DNA from: an uncultured Clostridia bacterium
GTDB lineage: Bacteria > Bacillota > Clostridia > Christensenellales > UBA1242
Direction: 5' to 3'
NCBI GenBank assembly: GCA_944350095.1
Contig: CALVOB010000036.1
Coordinates: 1-37,330, forward strand
DNA: 37,330 bases
Of the stretch, positions 25,801 to 31,318 are shown piece after piece. Position 1 is the stretch's first letter; each line of letters opens with the position of its first letter. The translations under genes and the position numbers were made by a program. The notes under the pieces are model-generated. The model ran no database searches, was not told where the DNA came from, and saw only the letters and a list, made by a program, of their open reading frames with translations.

Positions 25801-28692
25801 TAAATTAAATTCTACATGGTCTTCATCTCTATTCTCTTCAGAAACATTATGATTATCATAACTTGTTATTTCTACATTAAAAGAATATGTTTTAGGCTTA
25901 AGCCCAATATCTAAATAATTTACGTTGCTAGATATTACAGTATAAGCCTCTCCTAAACCATTGGTTGGAAATTCAACATTAACTTTTTCAGAGAATGGGA
26001 ATGGATCATTATTTAAAGGTGAATTGTTATCATTATAAATATTCCTATAATAGAATGTGTCGCTAAATTGACCACTTGTGAAATAATTAACTATAAATGA
26101 AACAGTTGAACCATAAGGTACAGAAATATAAATTAAATTATTTTCACCAATGTATTTTACACCACAATCTCTTCCATCTATTATTGTTTGAATATTAAAC
26201 TCAAGAGCTCCTGCTCGCAAATCATCATAAGTTAACATTTTAGAAATTGTATTATCTGTATTTAAACTATAAATACTAACTTCCAATTTAGCATTTTCAG
26301 CTTGAAAAGCTGTGTATAATTCAACTGTAGCATAATTTTTACCAGAAATGTTTCCACTAGGCTTATTGGACCATGCATAATCCCAATCTTCGCCCACAGC
26401 AATAAAATTGTATTCTATTCTAGACTTAGAATGTTCTCCCCAAATATTATAATCATTACCATCTTTAGCTGTATATTTACCGCTATCATCGATATTTTTA
26501 AAAGTTTCAATATCATAATCCGCAGTCCAACCTAAAAATGTAAAATACCCTTCTTTTGTTGCTAAATTAAACTCTAACCCTTCACTAAATTTAACTTCTG
26601 GGAATAAACCAGCGGAAGTAGAACCATAAATTGTATATTTACCTTTATCAGAAATATTTTGTTTGTCCAGTGCATAGCAAGTTTTATTTGTTTTATTACT
26701 GTTTACAATCCAATAAGTATATTCATTTACTCCATCATATTTTGGTATAGTTAAGGTATAACTAGAATATGCTAATGAGGTTTCAGAATTTGATTTTTCA
26801 AATGTTATTTTAGTTGCATTGGTAAAATAAAGGTCTATTGTCGCATTTGCGGTTAAACTATTGTTGTTATTAATATATAGTTTAAGATCAGTGTTATTGT
26901 ATTCTAAAGAGTAATTCCCACATTCAAATTCAGCAAGATAATTTGTAGTACTTTTATTATAATCCATTTGAATGAAAGAAGAGTTATCTCCATATCTTAA
27001 TAAAGCTACAACTTGGTGTCCACCAGAATAATCTCCTGATAAGCTTTGAGCTGAATACTCACCTCTTTTATAATATTTTTCTATTGGAGTAGCAGAATTG
27101 TCAATATTTATAATTCTTTCACTATTACCATAGCAATCATTATAATTAATACTTTCTTTATAATTCTCTACATTACTTATCGCACCATTAGGGCTTGCAT
27201 CATAAGCATTAATGATAATTTGCTGTATTTTGTTATCAAATGTAGCATCAATAGTAAAATAACCTTGACAATTACCTGTTACAAAATTTCCATTTCCTGT
27301 AATGGAAGAGGTGTTAAAATATCTTGAAGCAGCCCCTGTATTTTGGTTGTTATTTAAATTGTTGTCAACATTTTTTGTTATAGCATTTAAATTATTTATT
27401 TGATAAGCAGCCCAAACATTATTCGTAGTTGCTGGATACAAATATACTGGATTTATAGACTGACCTAAACTATAAAAATAGTTATAAGCATCAATGCTAC
27501 CACTAGCTGAAACTCTTCCTTTTGAAGAATTTTCATTTGCTTCTTTGTATGGCATATTTTTATTAATACTATCATTAATTGCAGATTCATAATCACTATC
27601 TGCCTCATAAGAATGTGAAGTTATATAAACATTTCCTACACCATTTAAACATAAAACGTCATTTTGATTACTCCAAACAGGATTTTTACTTCTGTGATTA
27701 TCTGCCGCAATTTTTTGACCAGCTAAATTATAATTAATATCATATAATAATGTTGAAATAGATTTACTAGAAGTTTCATTATTGGGGTAATATGTACTAC
27801 CCACTCTTCTAACTGAATTTTCAATTGAACCGCCAGAACCTATCATCTTAACAGTTGAACTTGTTACATCGGCAAGGCAATTTTCAATTTTACCAGAATA
27901 TCCAGATATTGCCCCTTTTGTACCATTAATAAAAGTAACATTTGAATAGCATCTTGAAATTAAAGTTGATGATGTTGAATAACCAATTATACCACCAGCA
28001 TAACTTGATGCTTTGATAGTTCCTGTTGCATAACAAGCTTCTATTGTTACACTTGTAGAAGTACGTCCTGCAATAATTCCAGCGTAAGTCCCCCCTACAA
28101 TATTGGCATTTGTTACTTGAACATTTTTTACAACAGCATTTGAGCCCAAATATCCAAATAATCCATAATAATTTGTTCCTGTTACTGTCTTATGGTCTGT
28201 ATAAAGATTAGAAATTGTATAACCATTACCATCAAAATTACCTTTAAAGCAATAGCTAGAACTATAACCAATAGGTGTCCAAATTTTTCCTGCTAGGTCT
28301 ATATTGCCACCAACATATTTTTTAGATACCTCATCATAATAAGCATCAAGCTCAAAATAAACACTTTCGTATGTTTTTCCACCATTAACATCATTAGCTA
28401 GTTTTGCTAGTTGGCCAGGAGTTGAAATTATATATGGATCATCAACAGATCCACCACCAGCAAATTCTTCTACTTCTATAAACATAGAATCTGCATCAAC
28501 TATAGGATTAGAGCTTTCTGTTCCATTAGTTAAACTACTCTCGTCTACAGTCTGTTCTATGATTGTTTCAGAAGATTCAGCATAAGCTTTTTTTACAAAG
28601 CCAAAGCCAACAATTCCCATTAAAATAGCAAGCATAGAAAGAATTATGCCAACTTTAAAAATTGCTTTATTTATAATACTACTCTTTTGCAT
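10855..28692 (-). CDS. Giant membrane-anchored surface protein with InlB B-repeat/Flg_new array (5945 aa)
   Basis: Probably an adhesin or cell-surface stalk. From the chosen start, residues 1-38 form a signal peptide (cleavage after AYA). Residues about 78-300 form a GLUG-like beta-helical module with GGGSVDDPY, WTPIG, GNFDGNGYTISN and YYGLFGYLG. From about residue 695 to 5620 runs an array of about 24 Listeria-Bacteroides/Flg_new units, each with a GYxFxGW start and an LYAxW end, separated by longer beta-rich spacers so that many periods are near 190 aa. Residues about 5777-5900 repeat the N-terminal module (GNGTEDYPYEL, WTPIG, YYSLYGKLFGYLD). A membrane helix at about 5905-5929 and a basic tail finish the protein; there is no LPXTG. 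The upstream ATG at 28740 is rejected: the -10 box lies inside that extension, while 28692 has GGGG (28703-28700) 7 nt upstream. Confidence 0.9.
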   Translation of the reverse strand: MQKSSIINKAIFKVGIILSMLAILMGIVGFGFVKKAYAESSETIIEQTVDESSLTNGTESSNPIVDADSMFIEVEEFAGGGSVDDPYIISTPGQLAKLANDVNGGKTYESVYFELDAYYDEVSKKYVGGNIDLAGKIWTPIGYSSSYCFKGNFDGNGYTISNLYTDHKTVTGTNYYGLFGYLGSNAVVKNVQVTNANIVGGTYAGIIAGRTSTSVTIEACYATGTIKASSYAGGIIGYSTSSTLISRCYSNVTFINGTKGAISGYSGKIENCLADVTSSTVKMIGSGGSIENSVRRVGSTYYPNNETSSKSISTLLYDINYNLAGQKIAADNHRSKNPVWSNQNDVLCLNGVGNVYITSHSYEADSDYESAINDSINKNMPYKEANENSSKGRVSASGSIDAYNYFYSLGQSINPVYLYPATTNNVWAAYQINNLNAITKNVDNNLNNNQNTGAASRYFNTSSITGNGNFVTGNCQGYFTIDATFDNKIQQIIINAYDASPNGAISNVENYKESINYNDCYGNSERIINIDNSATPIEKYYKRGEYSAQSLSGDYSGGHQVVALLRYGDNSSFIQMDYNKSTTNYLAEFECGNYSLEYNNTDLKLYINNNNSLTANATIDLYFTNATKITFEKSNSETSLAYSSYTLTIPKYDGVNEYTYWIVNSNKTNKTCYALDKQNISDKGKYTIYGSTSAGLFPEVKFSEGLEFNLATKEGYFTFLGWTADYDIETFKNIDDSGKYTAKDGNDYNIWGEHSKSRIEYNFIAVGEDWDYAWSNKPSGNISGKNYATVELYTAFQAENAKLEVSIYSLNTDNTISKMLTYDDLRAGALEFNIQTIIDGRDCGVKYIGENNLIYISVPYGSTVSFIVNYFTSGQFSDTFYYRNIYNDNNSPLNNDPFPFSEKVNVEFPTNGLGEAYTVISSNVNYLDIGLKPKTYSFNVEITSYDNHNVSEENRDEDHVEFNLNINNSITYQHYDNGPITGNYSNIAYAFNVSFGDDIVLTFTSITDGYHIEEVVFESSNVSINSVEQNKYIIENIDSDIRLLVKVARNSVTLNINSSGIVNNYLINSVQPFNIYHISFDEPSKTVSITNNSVTLYTGDKLYAVSNFDEDSAYYLNGVTATGILNTNFSVSGIAQGEGYSSKNQDDILTILENNSVITLTKNYKLKEYTINFDATNISNKNSSYWEFNYDLTSASEQSEAVTGKTLSGYTNGKLVIYHGDTLKVYVKVKNADAVNSMGVSKTADASSTQTSLFAEIATLNYSDFSLDNNFEKDVYAYVALNDYIVFFFLDPYGTTYPDGSPIYNPASWGEDNSSFKVVVGGEHILYYNLGYGQSSNLTPNILRNDYNLLGWENYDGTYYPLGSVFTINEGNLQLYPVWEQKSYNITYNYNDADVTNRNWDGETGANSVRTGESYTFPALKSDSHNFVGWEYSYNGENISTKAGTVITWDFPQDMTFKAVWKAKEYKVQVLIYAETSPDGVTLEYSKLADGTQTSVAYGNLNQSAVSLELNKPKAQGYTFVGYSINLPAENVIFDENLPNIVVSDETTQDGVLVVYVVYKNYYTLNYSSAGNGSVEIEGYTSPFYATFGQDYQFTLIPEKGYLFNNFNVTPSGYSNSINSSYVLTMPATDLTVIANFKKATINLTYEADYDGSTGARFSDGTLTKTGSVTYGETDYKFGSNSGMPIPVREGYDFAGWSTDINWEDTPEEDRITYDASTPWDITTDTRLYATWTPESYEIVFSYDSTTVTNPSKLESITVIKNGEEEIREPISPNSNTFNIKYYEVLVMPNLTSDSHDLTGWYIGSNSQTVYSVDENYTWNKMSGDTLTAVWSAKSFQVKVEIYGEHLNSDRTSYSYSDIGDGNIYTNLPAGEFSSTTFVVDSNGKPSLAINKPSSNNYTFVGYSLSVPNTNNISTTFPEINLLDSNANVKNRVLTLYLVYRNHYTLSFKPSSVSLGSVSVKIGEYVYRESVKVTCGEEVTLIPSPNAGYHLAGYSTLPNIAISNNKFNMPANDLSVTANLEADVITINYYQNDEINNIIETGKVTYNSKNYTYGAVNTSGMPIPKRDGYGFIGWYDAPEGGKNYSTEVTWDKPNSPTSLYAHWSVKQYQVKVNIYAELASSSDRTSLSNYEPSDIARISLSDGTETKFTEGNTYTTTFDFGKNITVDAVIEAGFELYTLKVGNSSNSIPYQFNLGVNGATIDVYFARKDYTLKLDKNTTDTTVTGLTSTQYTLNFGQALTLPSLNRTGYKFLGFATTNSAVEEEYTTSYVQGDKALTLYAVWRANNYPITISFMFEDLDGTFKALGLTGKFNIGYDGHTENELDSFNDEIPYKTKVSISNIILENGFQIESVKLNNANLIASSNVYSFEVPLNEGEVIIYASRIPYELTLDLNIDDSTNEVKDDWYFENDLSVNSILFGQEITLPDFTNYRDGYDFNGWGTNGIVEFAVGESYEQGIGDKVLQAIWGPKTYAIEYDFNTTNPCGDNKDVVGSAWSGDEGIVSIKSGESYTFPELTSESHNFLGWEIYIKDKDTQTLLATYNVGDINPIIWNYANDVTLKAIWSTKQFKVTVEIWRARLDTSNRDNIIYSKIKDMPSYNQNVSYGDSVIGISDKIYSETGYTFVGYFIQNQSWGDSDKFTITSPITADTTIYILYKDYYELIISSSNLQRGTLSAKIGEEDLVSGDFVTYGETVTLLPSPVILQGQSESGYEFDYYTITPNVNIVDNQFAMPVGDQNAQVKVEVNFRAKTINITYNANSGEFSIGQTTAKGTVTYLDTNYTFTEKPTKDGHKFIEWNTESDGSGISYTIDTESGIINISWNEPNTNDVLYAIWEPIPYTINVVVKTQSLTEDGVYNISEDATFDIYYGENSKTVITGFGEQIPYDTQVRISNIVPSYGYEFSKITLNNSQLEKIDNAYYLFNVPVGNSEVVIYLNRTYFTLTLQSDAEININGWNFALQDSVYKATNSYKYNSRISLPTPERVGYNFIGWSDEVNTYQGGSVYTLTANTTLKALWQIKTFQVTINITAYEGTTLNIANVGFVLKRGEIVSLKSDGVSYTFTTSARFDFNTELTLEVNPGPYAIASIIGLDGLQAVESQTFKVEDKANVITITFMSVTGYSLNLNATGATNWINGDGSLEGWTISDDKSVAGILLSTGETVKFIEPERTGYTFLGWSTDDGATETNYEGNSYSPTDSGNREFSLYAVWQINTYDVSINYYIENINEEFELNETKFGNYNYDTNFTFTSDDLNIPEGFVFKDIIIENLNDSSETTIQELPYTFIVPTYNVEITVRIERQVFNVYFNTNANGDIVEGMPEQFTVKYGISKSLPVPTRSGYRFDGWTLLGDETSNYITDHTQQDLKEVTYIANWTRTEFTLKINLYVNGEQYTDDWTIGYEDIYTPSFEAGVYTFKILYNASVSFIIDNMAYKLERATVGSQEFTTNNVKFSMPAEDTEFNIYLVNENYKFTLDASNYIDRNAEVTFEDATDWVVDGSTVTKDIISYETVNLITPVSAGYKFSGWYTEANGNGTLIKTSTFTQDVNENVTYYARWDYDSATLSHTTWLENANDSGFTELLNGSENYNKVFSSLKFSHSGDIEYKTKVDITFKLNQGYRAVEGDITGGNSGTLISNGNNEYTYTFNMPAEATEINIKIRREVYTLTFDGGLGNSIGTVLNLPTPIQLKYEQNTTLPTTVSRTGFNFDGWCTELNGLGTKYDNGDNPYYQGLGNKTLYASWTLMDSGLVVKKYLDGVITTSGGTFTIDGETVEPNAENEYIFNVSYGESLTLKIDPTIYNLQDVIAENTTLSGSGNNRYFVVGLDTITISIYFTSRDFTLKLNANNYLDSNANVSFISSTDWSVNGANATYTIQSGKDVTLITPESSGYVFKGWYSLPNGNGEKLFDDGDVYTQQTTEDLTLYAKWEIGNYSLTTNVYTQNIIDDGFTLGQEGIASLKLETLENHEWKLATETNFNYNTSLRYVIECNDGFNIQANSFEGIIGAFTVSGTEYIYEFTMSGENLNVNINVYRNIYNLSFENSDKNVVLTSEMPENIELKFGETIELPGAVTATGYTFKEWNSLEDGTGDKYQANASFTQGSKDTILYSIWTINSHNVTINISGDAPVSEVGFVLTDNEGKELLKSDKTNSTFTTSEKIDFNTNLILTIDAGIYEIGSVTGTVGEGNVRTFVMLDEDMVIDIIFGEAPYELTLNPNTSIIEGYTVEWQEDEIVGWTISENNLTTTVYSNQTITALPTPIIKGLKFMGWYTEADGNGTLVTTYTQTTSQNTVLYAHYVLDNFEYALNIKTEDAILDAFNDDLDGVNGEISLYIYDEASQTWNKDTSYVYGNALQIEYLKNAKFVFTLNSGFELITENITTNFAGTLSHEGNVYSYTFIMTNENVETTINITRTRFTLKFDKNTQDNVTNLPVDVSLKMGATYQILDASEMYRKGYTFTGNCIMYNVDGEASYLKAGDTFTQSYAYDTTLYAEWKANTYTLEFDFDGGTSSTQTMQVGYDSSIVMPDTEKQGYEPAGWTIEIKGETSVYSVVTGDTLRNLEAKHNVDLVGTGSTQTFVITALWSEGDNYITVGSRLDETLYTEKGLTINSRPTMPTISFNVNGELSTNYNVQTGQTIKLEAQVPEGYQVKEWNIEGTANQTNPDGNLNILEITGFTSNLNITLIYEPKELTVTLNEAVNGALSFASENSGVYNIVDNTAKTLSGVQVNLVATASAGYRFNEATSNNSKVTVSATQQSDNANILVVGILSDIEISATFTERDNTVMVEGNNISSIRYQVSDSLTFEGNYVTYNASSGISIKTGQYLKLMIITNQGYSVIDISCASDVAIVEYPFETNENQALISGINLDTTIYVDTQINEYSLVTGIVNNGSEGTINISGLANPSGNYNFNTEITLTANSMQVDGLDKYDFTGWFTDIEGKNLYSEENPLIFNISENTTLYAGFKVKTFTVSYQVSASYEEYGSITGKLTQDVNFGENAEAVIAVANTGYEFTRWVITRGETVSYITDETLLLENITSNVICVAEFNKIDVTINIQVSIEGEIITDGIDKVAVQYVSGAEGSSISTAELLYMTLQGKSNTDIIIKAIAKQGYTFGEYQPYTVTGNIDVIVNDNVITLRAKEANTNVIINFARRSNVISSNLMISNAVGGGLIRYQSQGIWQHTGPSYEVGMKTETSLSYKIFITPGYQLEKAFKNTYVDKQVYVGNGYTLTITTATDYTGLDEQYFNEAYDVTITGYKQDVNISIPVERLRTLVTFHNGNMQDSSETFTAEILYGTTEIIGATLEQLTPTSGTHSFVGWANSSNATIVNSNGQLIATWLFTDTTYDLYAQWQEKLIEINVEVEPTIALQSQANLFTTLFANSASHGLKPEAYEFEGKVVYYTRPLSKLYLTLPVYKSGYIFNGFYLKNPQTGEYEKVSTSGYSSTEDYATSTNCMINIQSFDYYSYADFSNNGTIYIKLSFDVITQIDAKNFYGDNNRVSTVGGIVRYVDAIGTEGSSGTLDLTTSANTTIKMVATPEDGYSFLHWEDETGLVVSNTPEFETTASQAKHYTAIFVGNRIQITSDYENVVIERGNLEVYNDVDYYHVGDIIRFKYNGFVVGYDHVGWEISSESESITELTGINPSYTLTSLYNTLKANPTFKMSTIEVSVIMSGASEGNGTIRFDGSFEIDYDKTGNTYKFTMPYETDLSFTIVPNIRYAFDSATVRYGEQEESSVQVVGNDFKIVYTNYNNARNITINIKFREIYWREYVLESGQIISNGDGTYYVNSNGGDFLGNGTEDYPYELNNILDIAKLAFIINNNIRQTDKQKAEYSMAVYELNQDINFADRFWTPIGTRDNPFRGTFYLRGERTNLFVNDNDPLYPANTCFDTGAEYYSLYGKLFGYLDGANIIVEKPSLLVLWIVLGIILLIILIIVVIIIISHERRKRITDERQKLIR
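12080..26650 (-). repeat. Array of about 24 Flg_new/InlB B-repeat coding modules
   Basis: Within the giant minus-strand gene, the encoded protein repeats a module with a sheet-forming entry, an L-P-x-P-x-R-x-GY-x-F-x-GW core and a closing LYAxW. Clear units include FAGWSTDIN, FIGWYDAPEGG, FNGWGTNG, FIGWSDEVN, FLGWSTDDG, FSGWYTEANGNG, FKGWYSLPNGNG, FMGWYTEADGNG and FVGWANSSN. The copies are well diverged at both protein and DNA level, which suggests an old expansion. The most alike pair I noticed is near 15890-15930 and 18105-18145 (WYTEADGNG and WYTEANGNG). Boundaries and count are by eye. Confidence 0.85.
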
Positions 28693-28731
28693 ACAATTTC
28701 CCCTTTTGGATTGTATATTTCTACATTTAAT

Positions 28732-28760
28732 AGTATACATAATTTCGACACTAATATCAA
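28732..28760 (-). promoter_or_regulatory. SigA-type promoter of the 5945-aa surface protein gene
   Basis: TTGATA (28760-28755), a 17-nt spacer and TATACT (28737-28732). Transcription would begin near 28725, leaving a leader of about 33 nt with AAGGGGAA before the ATG at 28692. This excludes the upstream ATG at 28740. Confidence 0.7.
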
Positions 28761-28779
28761 TTATTTTTATCTATTTTAT

Positions 28780-28810
28780 AAAAAAAACAAGCTTTTTTAA
28801 AGCCTGTTTT
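28780..28810 (-). terminator. Terminator of the Rho-like gene
   Basis: A 12-bp stem (28784-28795 with 28799-28810, one G-U pair in the RNA) and 3-nt loop are followed on the minus strand by a long U tract (28783-28780 and beyond). The stem overlaps the stop codon of the gene. Confidence 0.85.
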
Positions 28811-29885
28811 ACATATAGTCAATAAGGTCTATATCTTCAGATGTTCCCGCCATAAGAGTACATGAACCACCATTGGTTAAACACCTATTAATGCTAAACA
28901 ATTTTCTCATAATTAATAGCGTATTATAGTTTGTTGTTTGCTCAGTTTTTTCATTAAAATAAATTTTTAACTCAGATAAAAGAGTTGCTATATCAAATAC
29001 AAACAAAACTACTTTTTCACCAGAACGAGCTAGTGTCATAGTATTATTAATAGCATCTAATGCTATTTCAAAAGATTCCTTTGGACCATCTTCAAAATAG
29101 CTGATAAATTCTGTATGCTTTAAGCTATCAAAACTAGATTTTATTCTTAAAACAAGTTCTGGAACTAAGCCAACTGCCAATAAATTGATTTTATAATCTC
29201 TATCTTCATAAACACGCAAAACAGGCAAAACTTCTTCTATGTAATCTTGAATATTTTTAATCCTAAAAAATTTTCGTTGACATTCATCAGGGCTAGTAGG
29301 TGCTTGAATACTTATAAAATTTACAAGTTCTCTTTTAAGGTCTTCTATCCTAACACCATTAATTTTTTCTGGCGCATGAAAAATATCAAAAGATTTACCT
29401 TGAATTTGCCATGCTCCACCTTCAAGATAATCACCTTCCACCGCTTGTATTTCTGCAACAATATTAGATGGTACAAAAACAAGTGCTTTTTCATCTTTAA
29501 AGAAATAAGCTCCGCTTCTTGTTGTTCTTAAATATCCTTTTCTTTCAACTCTAATTTTATTATTAAATCTTGAAAGATCTAACTCTTGTTGAAAAACTAA
29601 ATTTTCATTTGCATATATTTTTTCTTTTTCATCATTAGCATAATCAATAAAATCTTGCGGAACAAAAATATCCATAACAGAAGAATCAAGTTTAATCTGT
29701 TTTGGTGGTCTTCCTACCCTTTTAATTGGAGAAGCCTCTTTAACTCCGTCCATTATTGCAGTTATAGCTTCTATAAGCTGTTGCCTTTTAAGAGTAGTAG
29801 GAGAAGAAACACCTACATTTCTTGCAAGTGTTCTTAACTCATATATTCCCATATTTTCAATAGTTTGTTTTGTATTTTCTTCCAT
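28809..29885 (-). CDS. Degenerate Rho-like protein lacking Walker A (358 aa)
   Basis: Rho is the RNA helicase that terminates transcription. This protein follows the Rho layout: a Rho_N-type helical domain (about 11-45, ELRTLARNVGV...LIEAI), an AT-hook-like GRPPK (58-62), a region resembling the Rho RNA-binding cold-shock fold (about 112-158, GYLR...VFVPSNI...VEGDYLEG), then a RecA-like region (about 218-358). There FEDGPKESFEIA, VVLFVFDIA and GGSCTLMAGT match Rho's FDEPPERHVQVA, VVILLDSIT and GGSLTILAT. The site of the Rho P-loop (PPKAGKT) reads AVGLVPELVL, so ATP binding is probably lost, and the protein stops before Rho's arginine-finger and C-terminal segment. Function is unknown; RNA or DNA binding without helicase activity is my inference. 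The ATG at 29885 has AGGGAG upstream; the ATG at 29918 precedes the -10 box and is rejected. Confidence 0.8.
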   Translation of the reverse strand: MEENTKQTIENMGIYELRTLARNVGVSSPTTLKRQQLIEAITAIMDGVKEASPIKRVGRPPKQIKLDSSVMDIFVPQDFIDYANDEKEKIYANENLVFQQELDLSRFNNKIRVERKGYLRTTRSGAYFFKDEKALVFVPSNIVAEIQAVEGDYLEGGAWQIQGKSFDIFHAPEKINGVRIEDLKRELVNFISIQAPTSPDECQRKFFRIKNIQDYIEEVLPVLRVYEDRDYKINLLAVGLVPELVLRIKSSFDSLKHTEFISYFEDGPKESFEIALDAINNTMTLARSGEKVVLFVFDIATLLSELKIYFNEKTEQTTNYNTLLIMRKLFSINRCLTNGGSCTLMAGTSEDIDLIDYM

Positions 29886-29903
29886 AATACTCCCTATGGC
29901 TAC

Positions 29904-29932
29904 ATTATAGACCGACATTCTAAATATGTCAA
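29904..29932 (-). promoter_or_regulatory. Consensus SigA promoter of the Rho-like gene
   Basis: A perfect TTGACA (29932-29927), 17-nt spacer and TATAAT (29909-29904). Transcription should start near 29897, so the leader is only about 12 nt and essentially consists of the ribosome binding site at 29895-29890. It lies between the ypeB stop codon and the Rho-like start; I see no clear terminator for ypeB here. Confidence 0.85.
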
Positions 29933-29956
29933 CTTTTTTACATAAATGTAGAAAAT

Positions 29957-31309
29957 TTACATAAGAAGATTTCCATTATCTGTTTGAATTACTTTTAATA
30001 TATTTTCTTCAGCGCCCGTAACAGCATTTATATAAACATAGTAGGTATTTCCATCCATTGTACTGATAAATTCATAGCAAAGCACTTCTTCGCCATAATC
30101 AAGCGGTATTAATGCAAGCCTTACTTCTTTAACTTTAAGCCCTGAATATATTTTTGATTTTGCAACACTTTCTGTTATTCTTGTTGGCATTATTTTTCTA
30201 TCAATATGATTCATATAATAAGAGCTTGCCTCAAAACCTAAAACATTTCCTTTTGATAAATCCACTTTAATTTTTACAAGGTCGGGATATAATATTACAT
30301 CGTCTACAACTGGAGCTAAATTTATAAATGCATCATCACCTACAACATCACTCCAAACAACTTTCAAGTTATTGATATCAGCCTTTTTTGCAAAATCTAT
30401 AGCAATTTTTTCAGCATTTTCAAGTTGGATTTTTTTGTTTTTATAAATATTTTGAGTGCTTAATGTTAAAAGTTTTCCACCCTTTTTAGTAACCTGAGCA
30501 AAAGTGTAAGTTCCATTTTCATCTTCATATGAAAAATCATAAGTTTTAAAATGTCCATCACTTTCTCCATTGAATTTCAAATTTTCAATAGAGATATCAG
30601 TAAGAATCTTACCTAAATTCTTTTTTGCCGTTTCCATGCTAACTTCTTGATAATTTAATCCTTTTACATCTTTATTTATTTGAGAATCAGAAAAAGGACC
30701 ATCGTATATCATTGTAGGATATTCGATATCAGCTCCATTCATTGAAGACATATCTGATGTTAATAAGTTATAATCGCCATCAATTCTTAAACTTGAATCT
30801 GTAATATTATAACCTTCCCACATTTGTTTTGACATAGAATTTAAAGATTTTTTAATATTCACAACACTTTCATAAACTTTTTCAAGTGTTTCTTGGTTTT
30901 TTTCATCAATTTTAACGCCTTTATCTAAATTTTTAGCCAGAGTTTCTGTATAACCGCTAAGTTGATTTACGAAAGAAATTGTATCTGATAATCCATTAAT
31001 AGAATAAGGAAGCATATTAAGTCTTGTTTGAGCTTCACTTGCATTTTTACTAACTTCTTTTAAAAGTTTAGACCTATATGTGTTGCTATTTGATGCAAGA
31101 ACTTTATTTAGTTTAGTTTCCGCGTTATTAACCTCATCAACTAACTCATAAAAATTTTTTTGATATACATTTTCAAGTGAAGTTTGAAAATTATTGAGAG
31201 AACTCATGCTTATACCATAAAGAATTCCCAAAGTAACAACTGCTATTGATAAAATTATTGTTACAACAATCAATGCCTTATTTGTTTTGCTTGTTTCTAC
31301 TGCGTCCAT
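29957..31309 (-). CDS. ypeB: Spore germination protein YpeB
   Basis: YpeB is the partner that stabilises and localises the cortex-lytic enzyme SleB in dormant spores. The 450-aa length equals that of Bacillus YpeB. A membrane anchor lies at about residues 12-33. A long helical region follows (with repeated L/N heptad-like stretches and the YSINGLSDTISFVNQLSGY segment characteristic of YpeB), and then the PepSY-type domains of the C-terminal half, ending in YYVYINAVTGAEENIL. GGAGG (31318-31314) sits 4 nt before the ATG, 9 bp after the sleB stop codon, so the two genes form one operon. Expression in the forespore is expected from family knowledge. Confidence 0.95.
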   Translation of the reverse strand: MDAVETSKTNKALIVVTIILSIAVVTLGILYGISMSSLNNFQTSLENVYQKNFYELVDEVNNAETKLNKVLASNSNTYRSKLLKEVSKNASEAQTRLNMLPYSINGLSDTISFVNQLSGYTETLAKNLDKGVKIDEKNQETLEKVYESVVNIKKSLNSMSKQMWEGYNITDSSLRIDGDYNLLTSDMSSMNGADIEYPTMIYDGPFSDSQINKDVKGLNYQEVSMETAKKNLGKILTDISIENLKFNGESDGHFKTYDFSYEDENGTYTFAQVTKKGGKLLTLSTQNIYKNKKIQLENAEKIAIDFAKKADINNLKVVWSDVVGDDAFINLAPVVDDVILYPDLVKIKVDLSKGNVLGFEASSYYMNHIDRKIMPTRITESVAKSKIYSGLKVKEVRLALIPLDYGEEVLCYEFISTMDGNTYYVYINAVTGAEENILKVIQTDNGNLLM

Positions 31310-31318
31310 ATAGCCTCC

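Noticed and set aside
28693..28740. N-terminal extension of the giant minus-strand protein from the ATG at 28740
   Set aside because: The TATACT box at 28737-28732 lies inside it, it has no ribosome binding site, and it would spoil the signal peptide; the ATG at 28692 has AAGGGGAA at good spacing.
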